This document shows, piece after piece, positions 34,296-43,578 of a stretch of 64,000 nucleotides of DNA; position 1 is the stretch's first letter; the number at the start of each line of letters is the position of its first letter. The position numbers were made by a program, and so were the translations under genes. The notes below the pieces were generated by a model. The model was not told where the DNA came from. It worked only from the letters and a program-made list of their open reading frames with translations, and searched no databases. This DNA comes from QAMX01 sp964448855 (lineage in GTDB: Bacteria > Bacillota > Clostridia > Oscillospirales > QAMX01), in contig CAYUXI010000006.1 of NCBI GenBank assembly GCA_964448855.1, forward strand, positions 1 through 64,000, given 5' to 3'.

Positions 34296-35681
34296 TTATT
34301 TCTTTTCGTGCGACTGGAGCTTCTGTGCCGCACTGGCGTCGCCGATGTGCAGGGTGTTGTACGCTTCCTCGCAGGATTCGAACGGACGACCCAGCGGGTT
34401 CCATTTCGTTCCGGCCAGGTCGATCGGGTTTTCCGTCTGGTAGGCCGCTTTGCGCTTTGCGATGTGGTCTTCCATGCGCTTGGTGAGCATTTTCACGACT
34501 TCCGGTTCCTCGTCTGCGACGTTGTGCAGCTCGTCCGGATCCTTGATCAGGTTGTAGAGCTCCACCTGCGGTTTGAAGTGGAAGTCCGGTTCCAGTGCGA
34601 CGATCAGCTTCCATTCCGGTGTACGCCAGCCGTGCTTCCGCATCCAGGTGGACTCGGTCAGGTACATTTCCGGTTCGGCAGCGCGTTCTTCGCCCGTCCA
34701 GAACGGAACAAGGCTGCGGCCGTCGAATTTCAGGTCGGTCTCGATGCCAAGGAGCTCCAGGATGGTCGGCATGACGTCCTTCTGCTGGACATAGTCGTCA
34801 AACACATAGCCTTCCGGCACAATGCCCGGGAACTTGAAGACCAGCGGGACGTGCAGCGTGCATTCGTACAGGCCGTGGTGGTCATAGTAGCAGTCATGCT
34901 CGTCCAGCGTTTCGCCGTGGTCACTCGTCAGGACGATCAACGTTTCGTCTTCGATGCCGAGTTCCTTCACGGTGGTGAAGATGCGCTGAATGCAGCTGTC
35001 CATGTAGGCGATGGCGCCGTCGTACTGGGCGTTGACATATTCCTTATCGGTGCAGCCGGCCGGGAACCATTCGCAGAAGTAGTCGCGGAACGGCTTGAAG
35101 TTGTAGAGGTCGTCCAGAGAGTGGTTGTTCGGGTCGCATTCGTCGCCGGAGTGGAACATCCGGTCGAACGGTGCCGGCGGGAGGTACGGGGAGTGCGGAT
35201 CCATGTGGCGCAGGAAGAGGAAGAACGGCTGATCCTCTGCGGCAAGCCGTTTCAGCTCGGGGATGGCGACGTCGTTCATGTTTTCCGCTTTGTGCGATTT
35301 GCCGTCCGGGCGGTCTGCGCCCCAGCCGGAGTAGTTGATGTATTTATGGAAGCCATGGGTATACGGTTCCTCACCGAAGCCGATGCAGGTGCAGTTGTAG
35401 CCGTTTTTGGCCAGCTCTTCCTGCAGCGTGATGCCCTTTTCGAGTTCCGGCACATTGCGCAGCGTGACGACGCCGGTGCCGAAGCAGTCCCGGCCGGTGA
35501 GCAGTGCAGAATAGCCCGGAGGCGTCGGGATGCTCGGAGAGAAGCAGTTGACGAAATTGACGCCGTCCTCCGCCATGCGGTCGATATGCGGCGTGGTCTG
35601 GCGGTGATACCCGCAGAGGCTCAGATTGAGGGCTCGGCAGGAGTCAATGCCAAGGAACAGAATATTCGGCTTTTTTTTCAT
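34296..35681 (-). CDS. Sulfatase-like hydrolase with Thr at the nucleophile position
   Basis: A 461-residue protein of the alkaline phosphatase/sulfatase superfamily. The first metal motif is ILFLGIDSC near residue 10; the second is TSDHGETLDEHD in the middle. At the place of the sulfatase signature C/S-x-P-S-R it reads SIPTPPGYSALLTGR (about 50-64), so Thr53 takes the nucleophile position and no formylglycine Cys or Ser is present. Superfamily members with Thr (phosphopentomutase, LtaS, EptA type) act on phosphate esters, so a phosphodiesterase or transferase role is more plausible than sulfate removal. No signal peptide is visible, so it is cytoplasmic. AAAAGGAGG precedes the ATG. Confidence 0.8.
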   Translation of the reverse strand: MKKKPNILFLGIDSCRALNLSLCGYHRQTTPHIDRMAEDGVNFVNCFSPSIPTPPGYSALLTGRDCFGTGVVTLRNVPELEKGITLQEELAKNGYNCTCIGFGEEPYTHGFHKYINYSGWGADRPDGKSHKAENMNDVAIPELKRLAAEDQPFFLFLRHMDPHSPYLPPAPFDRMFHSGDECDPNNHSLDDLYNFKPFRDYFCEWFPAGCTDKEYVNAQYDGAIAYMDSCIQRIFTTVKELGIEDETLIVLTSDHGETLDEHDCYYDHHGLYECTLHVPLVFKFPGIVPEGYVFDDYVQQKDVMPTILELLGIETDLKFDGRSLVPFWTGEERAAEPEMYLTESTWMRKHGWRTPEWKLIVALEPDFHFKPQVELYNLIKDPDELHNVADEEPEVVKMLTKRMEDHIAKRKAAYQTENPIDLAGTKWNPLGRPFESCEEAYNTLHIGDASAAQKLQSHEKK

Positions 35682-35697
35682 AAGAAAGTCCTCCTTT

Positions 35698-36495
35698 TCA
35701 GCGGGCGCCCAGCTCTTTCAGGCAGGCATTCAGATAACCGTAGCTTTCGGCGGCGACGATATTGGCATCCGCCAGCGACAGCTCCGGTCCGATCACTTCG
35801 AGATCGACCGGGCCCTGATAGCCCTGCTTGACCATTTCAGCCAGATAGCCGCGCAAATTGATATCACCTGTGCCGCAGGTCTGCTGAAGCGGCAGGCCGG
35901 GCGATTGCTGTCTGCCGTGGCAGTCGCGGATATGGATGTGGCGCATGGCCGGGAGAACGGCAGACAGTGCGTTTTCCGGTTCTTCTCCGCAGCGGAAAAT
36001 ATGGCTGGGATCCATATCGATTCCGAAGTACGGATTCTTGACGCCTTCGATCATGCGAAGCGTGGTCGGTGTGCTGTAGACGCTGGAGCCGACGTGTGCC
36101 TTCATGCACAGCGTCACCTCGTAGCTTTCGGCGAGCTTCGCCAGTGTATTCATGTGGGCGATGCAGTCAACCAGGTCATCTTCATCATCGGATTTGCCAC
36201 GCGGGCCGATGTTGACAACGGGGATGCCCAGCTCCTTGGCCGCTTCAAACGCAAGTGTCAGGCGGGCAGGATCCGTGCTGGCCACTTCTGTCGCAAGAAT
36301 TTTCATGTCAAATTCTTCGCAGAGCTCCGAAATCTCATTTTTCTGACTGCGCCAGTCATTGAGGTTGAGGTGTTCGCACATTCCTTCAATGGCTGAAATT
36401 TCAAATCCGTCATAGCCGATTTTTTTCAGATTTTCCACGGCTTCCCGCAGAGAAAATGCCTTATACAAAACGGTATTGACGCCAAGCTGAATCAT
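35698..36495 (-). CDS. Sugar phosphate isomerase/epimerase (xylose isomerase-like TIM barrel)
   Basis: 265 residues of the AP endonuclease-2/TIM barrel type: GVNTVLYKAFSLREAVENLK, GYDGFEISA, LCMKAHVGS, FGIDMDPSHIFRCGEEP and VDLEVIGPE. The Glu, Asp, His and Glu ligands of the usual divalent metal site are present. Relatives epimerise or isomerise ketoses and inositol derivatives. It is the first gene of the minus-strand operon, 16 bp ahead of the sulfatase-like gene, behind a near-consensus promoter. GGAGGAGA precedes the ATG. Confidence 0.85.
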   Translation of the reverse strand: MIQLGVNTVLYKAFSLREAVENLKKIGYDGFEISAIEGMCEHLNLNDWRSQKNEISELCEEFDMKILATEVASTDPARLTLAFEAAKELGIPVVNIGPRGKSDDEDDLVDCIAHMNTLAKLAESYEVTLCMKAHVGSSVYSTPTTLRMIEGVKNPYFGIDMDPSHIFRCGEEPENALSAVLPAMRHIHIRDCHGRQQSPGLPLQQTCGTGDINLRGYLAEMVKQGYQGPVDLEVIGPELSLADANIVAAESYGYLNACLKELGAR

Positions 36496-36561
36496 AAAGA
36501 TCTCCTCCGATCAAAGCATGGGGCTTTTGACCCCTTGATGCCGGCAGAATCCGGTACCTTC

Positions 36562-36590
36562 ATTATACAGGATTTGTGCATTGATTTCAA
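36562..36590 (-). promoter_or_regulatory. Promoter of the epimerase operon
   Basis: Minus strand: -35 TTGAAA (36585-36590), 17-bp spacer, -10 TATAAT (36562-36567). Together with the divergent promoter at 36688-36716 it accounts for the 36496-36773 gap; no long palindrome stands out between them. Confidence 0.85.
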
Positions 36591-36687
36591 CAGCGTTCCC
36601 GATTTTTTCAGAAACTTTTTCCCGTATTCTGCAAACAACCATATTGCAGGATAAATAAATCCGTCCGATTTTTCGCCGGATGCAGGA

Positions 36688-36716
36688 TTGCATTTGCCGG
36701 TCGATTGTGTTATACT
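36688..36716 (+). promoter_or_regulatory. Promoter of the divergent Gfo gene
   Basis: -35 TTGCAT (36688-36693), 17-bp spacer, -10 TATACT (36711-36716). Confidence 0.75.
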
Positions 36717-36773
36717 GATTCTGTCAGAAATCGAATGAGCACGGCTGTGCTCAGATACAGTGAAGGATTTGAT

Positions 36774-37859
36774 ATGAGACCTGTAAAAGTCGGCATCATC
36801 GGATGCGGCGGAATTGCAAACGGCAAGCATCTTCCCGGATTGAAAAGCGTTGAAAACATTCAGATTGTCGCCTTCTGTGACATCATTCGGGAGCGCGCCG
36901 AAAAGGCTGCCCGGGAATACGGGGTCGAGGGCGCCCGCGTCTTTGAAGATTATCATGAGCTGCTCGAGATGGACGAGATCGAAGCCGTCCACGTCTGCAC
37001 GCCGAACTCCAGCCATGCGCCCATCACGATCGACGCATTCAAGGCTGGAAAGCACGTCTACAGTGAAAAGCCGATGGCCAAGACCTATGCGGATGCGCTC
37101 GCCATGTGTGAGGCGGCTGAAAAAGCCGGGAAGCTCCTCTCCGTCGGCTACCAGACGCGCAGCACGCCCATGTTCCAGCTCGCCCGCAATGTCGTCCGCG
37201 ACGGGATGCTGGGCAACGTCTACTATGTCAAGGCCCGCAACCTGCGCCGCCGCGGCATTCCGACCTGGGGCGTTTTCCTCGATTATGAAAAGCAGGGCGG
37301 CGGCCCAATGATCGACATCGGCACGCACTCCATCGACTCCGCCATGTTTATCATTGACAACTACGACGTCGCCAGCGTCACCGGCGTTTCCTACCGGAAG
37401 CTGGGTGCCAAATGCGCCGAAACGAACAACGGTCGTCTGTTCACAGAGGAGGAATACCAGGTGGAGGACTCCGCCATGGGCTTTATCCGTTTCCGGAACG
37501 GCTGCGCCATGCACATTGAAGCCTCCTGGGCGATCAACATGGAATCCGATCAGTGCGGCCACACACCGATCATCGTCGGCGACCGCGCCGGGCTCTCCAT
37601 GAAGAACGGCCACGTCCGGATCAACGGTGAAGTCAATGGTTCGCTGTTCACGCAGGAGCTGGAGCCGAACCGCTATACCCGCGACCTGTTCAAGGGACGT
37701 GAGCTGGACGAATGCCAGTACGACATGAACCAGTGGATCAGCGCCATCACGGAGGGGACGCCTCTGCTGGCACCCGGCCGGAAGGCTGCGGTCGTTTCGC
37801 AGATCATCGAAGCCATCTACACATCGGCTGAAACCGGAAAAACCATCTATTTCGACTGA
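36774..37859 (+). CDS. Gfo/Idh/MocA-family oxidoreductase (copy 3, divergent)
   Basis: The start is ATG 36774 with GAAGGA upstream; ATG 36705 in the same frame overlaps the promoter. 361 residues: VGIIGCGGIANGKHLPGL (nucleotide loop), HVYSEKPMAKTYADAL (EKP motif, near residue 97), YQTRSTPMFQLARNVV and GGPMIDIGTHSIDSAMFI, a fold-typical catalytic helix with His. It is the third enzyme of its family in 6 kb, transcribed away from the other two, and likely part of the same pathway. A terminator follows. Confidence 0.88.
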   Translation: MRPVKVGIIGCGGIANGKHLPGLKSVENIQIVAFCDIIRERAEKAAREYGVEGARVFEDYHELLEMDEIEAVHVCTPNSSHAPITIDAFKAGKHVYSEKPMAKTYADALAMCEAAEKAGKLLSVGYQTRSTPMFQLARNVVRDGMLGNVYYVKARNLRRRGIPTWGVFLDYEKQGGGPMIDIGTHSIDSAMFIIDNYDVASVTGVSYRKLGAKCAETNNGRLFTEEEYQVEDSAMGFIRFRNGCAMHIEASWAINMESDQCGHTPIIVGDRAGLSMKNGHVRINGEVNGSLFTQELEPNRYTRDLFKGRELDECQYDMNQWISAITEGTPLLAPGRKAAVVSQIIEAIYTSAETGKTIYFD

Positions 37860-37884
37860 CGGCGCTGCACGCAGTCTGCACTCG

Positions 37885-37924
37885 AAAAGTCAACGGCCTT
37901 CTTTTGGGTCGTTGACTTTTTTTG
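37885..37924 (+). terminator. Terminator after the divergent Gfo gene
   Basis: AAAAGTCAACG (37885-37895) pairs with CGTTGACTTTT (37910-37920), followed by more Ts. Confidence 0.9.
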
Positions 37925-37944
37925 CGTTTTGATCGACCGTTCTC

Positions 37945-37973
37945 TTTACAAATTCGCGTGTTTGTATTATAAT
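37945..37973 (+). promoter_or_regulatory. ldh promoter
   Basis: TTTACA (37945-37950), 17-bp spacer, TATAAT (37968-37973). The leader is about 118 nt and holds GGAATGG-TTTA-CCATTCC (37988-38005) and a small hairpin over the ribosome site. Confidence 0.85.
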
Positions 37974-38097
37974 AGAATTGGGGCATTGGAATGGTTTACC
38001 ATTCCCCGCTCCGCGGATCATCAGAGGGTTCTGAGGGTTTTCGCCGCAGCTCCGGTCTGGCCGGGCTGTCATTCTGTCTGCATGGAGGGACTCCACC

Positions 38098-39051
38098 ATG
38101 AAAAAAGGAAAAAAGATCACGATTCTCGGCGCGGGCAATGTGGGCGCCTCCATTGCCTACACCCTGACGATTGCCGGAATGGTCTCCGAAATTGTCCTCG
38201 TCGATGTCAACGAGCGGAAAGCGCTCGGTGAAGCGATGGATATCATTCAGGGGACGCCGTTCAGCTCCCCGGTGAACATCTACGCCGGAAGCTATGAGGA
38301 TGCCGTGGACAGCGACATCGTCATTGTCACGGTCGGCATGGCGCGGAAGGCCGGGCAAACGCGCATCGATCTGGCACAGGCCAACATCGATATCGTCAAA
38401 TCCGTCATGCCGAAAATCACGCCGATTGCGCCGGACGCCGTCTATCTGGTCGTCAGCAACCCGGTTGACATCATCACCTACACCATTCTGAAAACGACCA
38501 ATCTGGCTGAGCATCAGGTCATCGGCTCCGGCACGATGCTGGATTCCGCCCGTCTGCGTTCCCGGCTGGCGGCGCATATGCAGCTCAGCTCCAAAAGCGT
38601 ACACGGCTACGTCTTTGGTGAGCACGGCGACTCGGCCATGATTCCCTGGTCTCTGACGACCATTGCCGGTCTGGAAATGACGCGCTATTGCACGGAAATC
38701 TGCCCGAAGCACAACAAATGCGGCAAGGTCGAGCTGAAGGAGATTGAAGAGGACGTCCGAACGGCCGGTGCCAAGGTCATCTCGCTCAAAAGCGCCACCT
38801 ATTACGCCATCGCGATTTCTGTTTCCTGCCTCTGCGACTGCATCATCCGCGACACAGACTCGGTCATGACCGTTTCCTCCATGCTGCACGACCAGTACGG
38901 CATCAACGACGTCTGTCTGAGCATTCCGTTTGTCCTCGGCGCGCAGGGCATCAAGCGTTCCATCGCCCCGCCGCTGCTCGATTCGGAGGTCGCACTGCTG
39001 CGGAAAAGTGCCGACGCGCTGAAAGCCGTCATTGCACAGGTGCGCATTTGA
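38098..39051 (+). CDS. ldh: L-lactate dehydrogenase (LDH/MDH family, Arg at the specificity position)
   Basis: 317 residues. GAGNVGASIAYTL is the NAD loop, GSGTMLDSARLR the LDH-type substrate loop, and FGEHGDSAMIPWS holds the catalytic His176. The active-site loop reads GMARKAGQTRIDL: at the place of LDH Gln102 it has Arg83, the residue usual in malate dehydrogenase, although all other signatures are LDH-like. Pyruvate-lactate conversion is the best call; activity on oxaloacetate is possible. It is monocistronic between its promoter and a terminator. TGGAGGG lies 10 bases before the ATG and is partly paired with the following CTCCA. Confidence 0.85.
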   Translation: MKKGKKITILGAGNVGASIAYTLTIAGMVSEIVLVDVNERKALGEAMDIIQGTPFSSPVNIYAGSYEDAVDSDIVIVTVGMARKAGQTRIDLAQANIDIVKSVMPKITPIAPDAVYLVVSNPVDIITYTILKTTNLAEHQVIGSGTMLDSARLRSRLAAHMQLSSKSVHGYVFGEHGDSAMIPWSLTTIAGLEMTRYCTEICPKHNKCGKVELKEIEEDVRTAGAKVISLKSATYYAIAISVSCLCDCIIRDTDSVMTVSSMLHDQYGINDVCLSIPFVLGAQGIKRSIAPPLLDSEVALLRKSADALKAVIAQVRI

Positions 39052-39090
39052 GTGCCCGACTTCCCTGTTGCATCACAATTTGTTCAAAAA

Positions 39091-39121
39091 AAGAACCTGT
39101 TGTCTCGGACAACAGGTTCTT
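39091..39121. terminator. Bidirectional terminator between ldh and the oxidoreductase operon
   Basis: A 14-bp perfect stem, AAGAACCTGTTGTC (39091-39104) and GACAACAGGTTCTT (39108-39121), with Ts on both sides. Confidence 0.95.
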
Positions 39122-39147
39122 TTGGGTTATGAGGTTGGTTATCGGGG

Positions 39148-39684
39148 TCAGCAGTCGCAGTAGCCGATTTTCAACGCTTTCATGTTGAGATCAAACAGCT
39201 CCGGTTTTTTGGCCGGGACGAGCTTTTGAATGATCGGCGCGGCCACATCCATATCGCACAGGCCGGTTTCTTTCAGAACCTTGCCGCACATAATGACGTT
39301 GGCCAGCTTGGCAATGCCGTTTTCTTCTGCGATTTTCGTGGCAGGCACTGCAAAATAGGTGACATCCGTCCGGCCACCGTTGTGGTCGATTAGCGTGCTG
39401 TCGTAGAAGATTTTGCCGCCCGGCACCGTGGTGCTTTCGAATTTATCGAGAGACGGGCCGTTCATGACGATCAGTTCGGTCGGATTGACAACCAGCGGCG
39501 AAGCAATCGGCTCCGAGCTGATGTTGACGCCGCAGTTAGACGTACCGCCGCGCATTTCCGGGCCGTAGGACGGATAGAGGGAAACCTCCAATCCGGTGTA
39601 CATTCCGATGTAGGTCAGCAGTTTGCCTGCGAACTGAATGCCCTGACCGCCAAATCCCGCAATTAAGATATTGTAGTTTGTCAT
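39148..39684 (-). CDS. 2-oxoacid:ferredoxin oxidoreductase, gamma subunit
   Basis: 178 residues with ILIAGFGGQGIQFAGKLL at the N-terminus, the classic gamma-subunit start, then SYGPEMRGGTSNC and a Pro-rich CDMDVAAPIIQKLVPAKKPE end. In this enzyme class the gamma subunit helps CoA-dependent cleavage of a branched or aryl 2-oxoacid, passing electrons to ferredoxin. It is third of the enzyme subunits in transcription order, just after the beta subunit with a 3-bp gap. Confidence 0.92.
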   Translation of the reverse strand: MTNYNILIAGFGGQGIQFAGKLLTYIGMYTGLEVSLYPSYGPEMRGGTSNCGVNISSEPIASPLVVNPTELIVMNGPSLDKFESTTVPGGKIFYDSTLIDHNGGRTDVTYFAVPATKIAEENGIAKLANVIMCGKVLKETGLCDMDVAAPIIQKLVPAKKPELFDLNMKALKIGYCDC

Positions 39685-39687
39685 ATT

Positions 39688-40439
<752 letters not shown>

Positions 40440-40440
<1 letters not shown>

Positions 40441-41513
40441 TACCGTTCACCTCCGTGAATTTTTCTGAGCTGGTCGAGAATTTCGGCCGGGGTCGGCACA
40501 ACGCCGCCTGTACGGCCAAAGAAATGAACCGGTTTGGCGCATTCAATGGCCAGCTTGACGTCATCGACCATCTGTCCCATGCTCATTTCAACGGTCAGGA
40601 ATGCCTTGGCCGTTTCGGCTGCCTTCTGGAACGCCGCATTCGGGAACGGCCAGAGCGTGATCGGCCGCACCAGACCGGCCTTGATGCCTTCTGCGCGTGC
40701 CGCCGCGATGGCGTTTTTCGCGATACGTGCCGAAGCGCCGTATGCCGCGATCACGATTTCCGCATCCTCCGTCAGGTAGCTTTCGCTCATCGTTTCGTTG
40801 GCCGCGACGCGGTCATAACGCTGATAACGCTCCACAACGAGGCGCTCCAGCACATCCGGCTGAATGTACAGGGAGTTGACGACATTCCGTTTCCGTTTGC
40901 CGCCGGTGCCGCAGGCCGCCCAGGTTTTGCCGCTGCGGTCCTCTTCCTTCGGTTCGGGCAGCGTGATCGGCTCCATCATCTGACCCAGCATCCCGTCGCC
41001 GAGGATCATGACCGGCATCCGGTATTCATCGGCCAGGTCAAACGCCTTGCCCATCAGATCGACGATTTCCTGAACGCCGCACGGTGCCAGGACAATCATC
41101 CGGAAGTCGCCGTGGCCAAGACCCTTAGTGGCCTGGTAGTAGTCAGACTGTGCCGGCTGAATGCCGCCGAGGCCGGGGCCGCCGCGCTGCATATTGACAA
41201 TGACCGCCGGGAGGTCACAGCCGGCGATATAGGAAATTCCTTCCGATTTCAGCGAAATGCCGGGGGAAGAGCTCGACGTCATCGCACGGGCACCCGTGGC
41301 CGCTGCGCCCATGACCATGTTGATGGCTGCGACTTCGCTTTCGCTCTGCAGATAGACGCCGCCGATTTTCGGGAGCTTCTTCGCCATATATTCCGCGACC
41401 TGCGTCTGCGGGGTAATCGGATAACCGAAAAAGTATCGGCAGCCGGCGCGGATGGCAGCTTCTGCCAGCGCCTCATTGCCTTTCATCAAAATTTTCTCAG
41501 TCATAATTTGCAA
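40440..41513 (-). CDS. vorB: 2-oxoacid:ferredoxin oxidoreductase, alpha subunit (VorB-like)
   Basis: 357 residues. RYFFGYPITPQTQVAEYM is the domain I motif and QSESEVAAINMVMGAAATGAR the second. MQRGGPGLGGIQPAQSDYYQAT resembles 3-methyl-2-oxobutanoate (VorB) and 2-oxoglutarate enzymes. The substrate could be branched-chain 2-oxoacids or 2-oxoglutarate; sequence alone does not decide. It starts just downstream of the ferredoxin gene and is coupled to the beta subunit. Confidence 0.9.
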
Positions 41514-41529
41514 TCCGTCCTCTCTCGTT

Positions 41530-41736
41530 CTACCGTTCTACCGTAATCGCCGCGTCAGGGCACATCCGTGCGCACATCGCGCAGGCAATGCACAGATCCT
41601 GATGGACGATTTCTGCCGGATGATGTCCCTTTTCATTGAGACGATGTGCCGCCAGAGCGATGATTTTTTTCGGGCAAACAGAAGCACAGAGCGCGCAGCC
41701 CTTGCATCGTTTTTCATCAATCGTCACTTTTGCCAT
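41530..41736 (-). CDS. 4Fe-4S ferredoxin-type subunit (delta) of the oxidoreductase
   Basis: ATG 41736 has GGAAAGGTG nine bases upstream; the GTG four codons before is inside that site. 68 residues hold two CxxCxxC-type clusters, CKGCALCASVCPKK and CIACAMCARMCPDA, for two 4Fe-4S centres. It relays electrons from the TPP centre to external ferredoxin. It is first of the four enzyme genes, with 52 bases to the upstream ATPase gene. Confidence 0.9.
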   Translation of the reverse strand: MAKVTIDEKRCKGCALCASVCPKKIIALAAHRLNEKGHHPAEIVHQDLCIACAMCARMCPDAAITVER

Positions 41737-41788
41737 ATGCTTGATCACCTTTCCATCCTGATTTTGCGTTTTCAGAAAGCATTCTGTC

Positions 41789-42478
41789 TTAAAAAATATC
41801 CCAGCCCGGTTTTTGCAGAATTTCGATCGGCAGCAGCGGCCCAGTCACCGAGCCCTCCACCGCCGTGTACAGATCCTGCCGCACAGCCGTCAGCACAACC
41901 GGCAGGTTCAGCTGTTCTGCCAGGTCGCGGCAAAATGGCCACGCGCCCAGAACGGTCTCTGCGGTTGTTTCCCTTCCAAGATTCGGATTGGCGGCCAGCC
42001 CGGTGAATTTCAGGCGGGCGGCCTGCTCAATATCCGCTGCAACCTGTCGGGCATCCTGTGCCGTTTCCGTAAACGGGCGGAACGGATTCACCGTCAGGAG
42101 CATTTCGTAGCCGCGCTGCACGATGGCTTCTGCGAAGCCACCCAGTGCCGCAGCACCCGTATCATCGCCGCCGACATCGAGAATCAACGTCCCGGTCGGG
42201 TCAGAGAGCAGCGAATGGATGCGGGGCGGAAGTGCCGGGATATCCACATTGGTGTTGGCGTAAACCGGGGCAATGTGGTCGATCCCGTACTGATCCAGAA
42301 TGGAATTTCCATCAGCGAGACGGAAGTATGGGTTGATGATATCGAGGTCAATCACAGTCACGTCCCGGCCTGCACGCCGCAGCAGAACAGCCAGGTTCAA
42401 TGCGATGTTTGTTTTTCCGCTGCCGTAATGTCCGGCCAGCAGAATGGTTTGTCCGAGCGTTTCTGCGAGATTGCCCAC
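41789..42478 (-). CDS. MinD/ParA-like P-loop ATPase associated with the oxidoreductase
   Basis: 229 residues. The N-terminus has AGHYGSGKTNIALNLAVLL (Walker A, deviant SIMIBI-type), then VIDLDIINPYFRL (Walker A-prime) and TLILDVGGDDTGAAAL (Walker B). No C-terminal membrane helix is seen. SIMIBI ATPases often load cofactors or metal clusters onto enzymes, or control partner proteins. Its place as first gene of the operon suggests it serves the ferredoxin or oxidoreductase, for example in cluster insertion; this is inference. No other domain gives a hint. Confidence 0.75.
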   Translation of the reverse strand: MGNLAETLGQTILLAGHYGSGKTNIALNLAVLLRRAGRDVTVIDLDIINPYFRLADGNSILDQYGIDHIAPVYANTNVDIPALPPRIHSLLSDPTGTLILDVGGDDTGAAALGGFAEAIVQRGYEMLLTVNPFRPFTETAQDARQVAADIEQAARLKFTGLAANPNLGRETTAETVLGAWPFCRDLAEQLNLPVVLTAVRQDLYTAVEGSVTGPLLPIEILQKPGWDIF

Positions 42479-42516
42479 AATCCGTCTCCTTTTCTGATAC
42501 GCTAAAAATTCCTTAT

Positions 42517-42545
42517 ATTATACCACGTTCCACGTTTTTTCGAAA
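42517..42545 (-). promoter_or_regulatory. Promoter of the ATPase-oxidoreductase operon
   Basis: Minus strand: -35 TTTCGA (42540-42545, weak), 17-bp spacer, -10 TATAAT (42517-42522). Confidence 0.6.
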
Positions 42546-42549
42546 GCGA

Positions 42550-42566
42550 TATAATTCATAATTATA
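42550..42566. promoter_or_regulatory. Perfect AT-rich palindrome upstream of the ATPase operon
   Basis: TATAATT-CAT-AATTATA, 7+3+7 perfect, starts five bases upstream of the -35 of the operon. It may be a regulator site, or simply an overlapping -10-like repeat. Confidence 0.5.
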
Positions 42567-42608
42567 CCGCCCTCTTTGCAGCCTTCCTGTGGCGATTCTG
42601 CCGCTGTT

Positions 42609-43529
42609 TCAGGATTCGACCGTGTTCTCTAAGAAGCGGAGCGTCTGCGCATCCGCATCGAGGACGGCCGAAACGCCGATCGGCAGTGTCGCACGGAACG
42701 GGCCATGGCCGAAATCGTCCGTTTTGACGGTCGGGATGCCGTACCGCTCTGCGACGCGGGAGAGAATCGCGTTGATATCCGGATAATCCTTCTCCGCGTA
42801 GTGCCCCATGATCAGGCCAGAGACATTTTCCATCAGGCCACTCTGTTCGATATGGGACAGGTATTTGGACGTGACATTCGGTGCGCCGAACTGCTCATGA
42901 TCCTCCAGGAAGAGCAGATAGCGCTTGGTTTTGTCGATGCGGAGGTAGCTGCCACCGAGCATCAGTGCGAAGTTGGCGAGGAAGCCGCCGATCAGCTCAC
43001 CGGTGCCTTCGCCGCCGCGAATGGTTGTCCAGGGGCTGCTTTTTTCGAAGTTGTACGGCGCGGTGCCGGTGTTGACGGCCGCTTCAAAGGAGCGGGCGCT
43101 GTACAGGTTGCTGCCGCCCGGGATGCCCGGATCGGAGCCATAATAAGTAACCAGACCGGTCAGGGATGTGATCGCGTTGAGCGGTGTGGTTCCGTCGCTG
43201 TAGGAGCAGTAGATCTTCGGGTGTTTGCGGACGGTTTCGAAGTCCATATAGGGCAGAATCTCGTTGGAGACTTCGCCGCCGCCAAAAATGACCATTTTGA
43301 CCTCGTCGTCTGCGGCCATCTCGTTGAAATCGGCTGCGCGTTTTTCGGCAGACGCCGCAAAGGTCCAGTCGTGATCATAAAAATACCGGCTGACTTTCGT
43401 CCGGTATCCGATTTTTTCCAGTTGTGCAAGCGGACCATCCGCCTGTCCCAGTTTGACCCCGTCGCAGGGTGCAATCAACGCAATGGTATCCCCCGGCATC
43501 AGCCGCTTTGGTTTTATCATTTTGTCCAT
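42609..43529 (-). CDS. S66-family LD-carboxypeptidase (LdcA/MccF type)
   Basis: ATG 43529 has GAGGA nine bases upstream; ATG 43538 is too close to it. 306 residues: GDTIALIAPCDGV near 12-24, FGGGEVSNEILPYMDF, and CSYSDGTTP near residue 114 with the nucleophilic Ser of the GYSD-type motif. The EDHE region and a late GHGP complete the Ser-Glu-His triad. Family members cut L,D-peptides from peptidoglycan fragments (LdcA) or microcin-type nucleotide peptides (MccF). The operon partner is a pyridoxal-type kinase. Confidence 0.88.
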   Translation of the reverse strand: MDKMIKPKRLMPGDTIALIAPCDGVKLGQADGPLAQLEKIGYRTKVSRYFYDHDWTFAASAEKRAADFNEMAADDEVKMVIFGGGEVSNEILPYMDFETVRKHPKIYCSYSDGTTPLNAITSLTGLVTYYGSDPGIPGGSNLYSARSFEAAVNTGTAPYNFEKSSPWTTIRGGEGTGELIGGFLANFALMLGGSYLRIDKTKRYLLFLEDHEQFGAPNVTSKYLSHIEQSGLMENVSGLIMGHYAEKDYPDINAILSRVAERYGIPTVKTDDFGHGPFRATLPIGVSAVLDADAQTLRFLENTVES

Positions 43530-43578
43530 GCTGTTCATTCCTCAATTTTTCTGTTTTTTGTGTGGGCTCGACAGGCTT

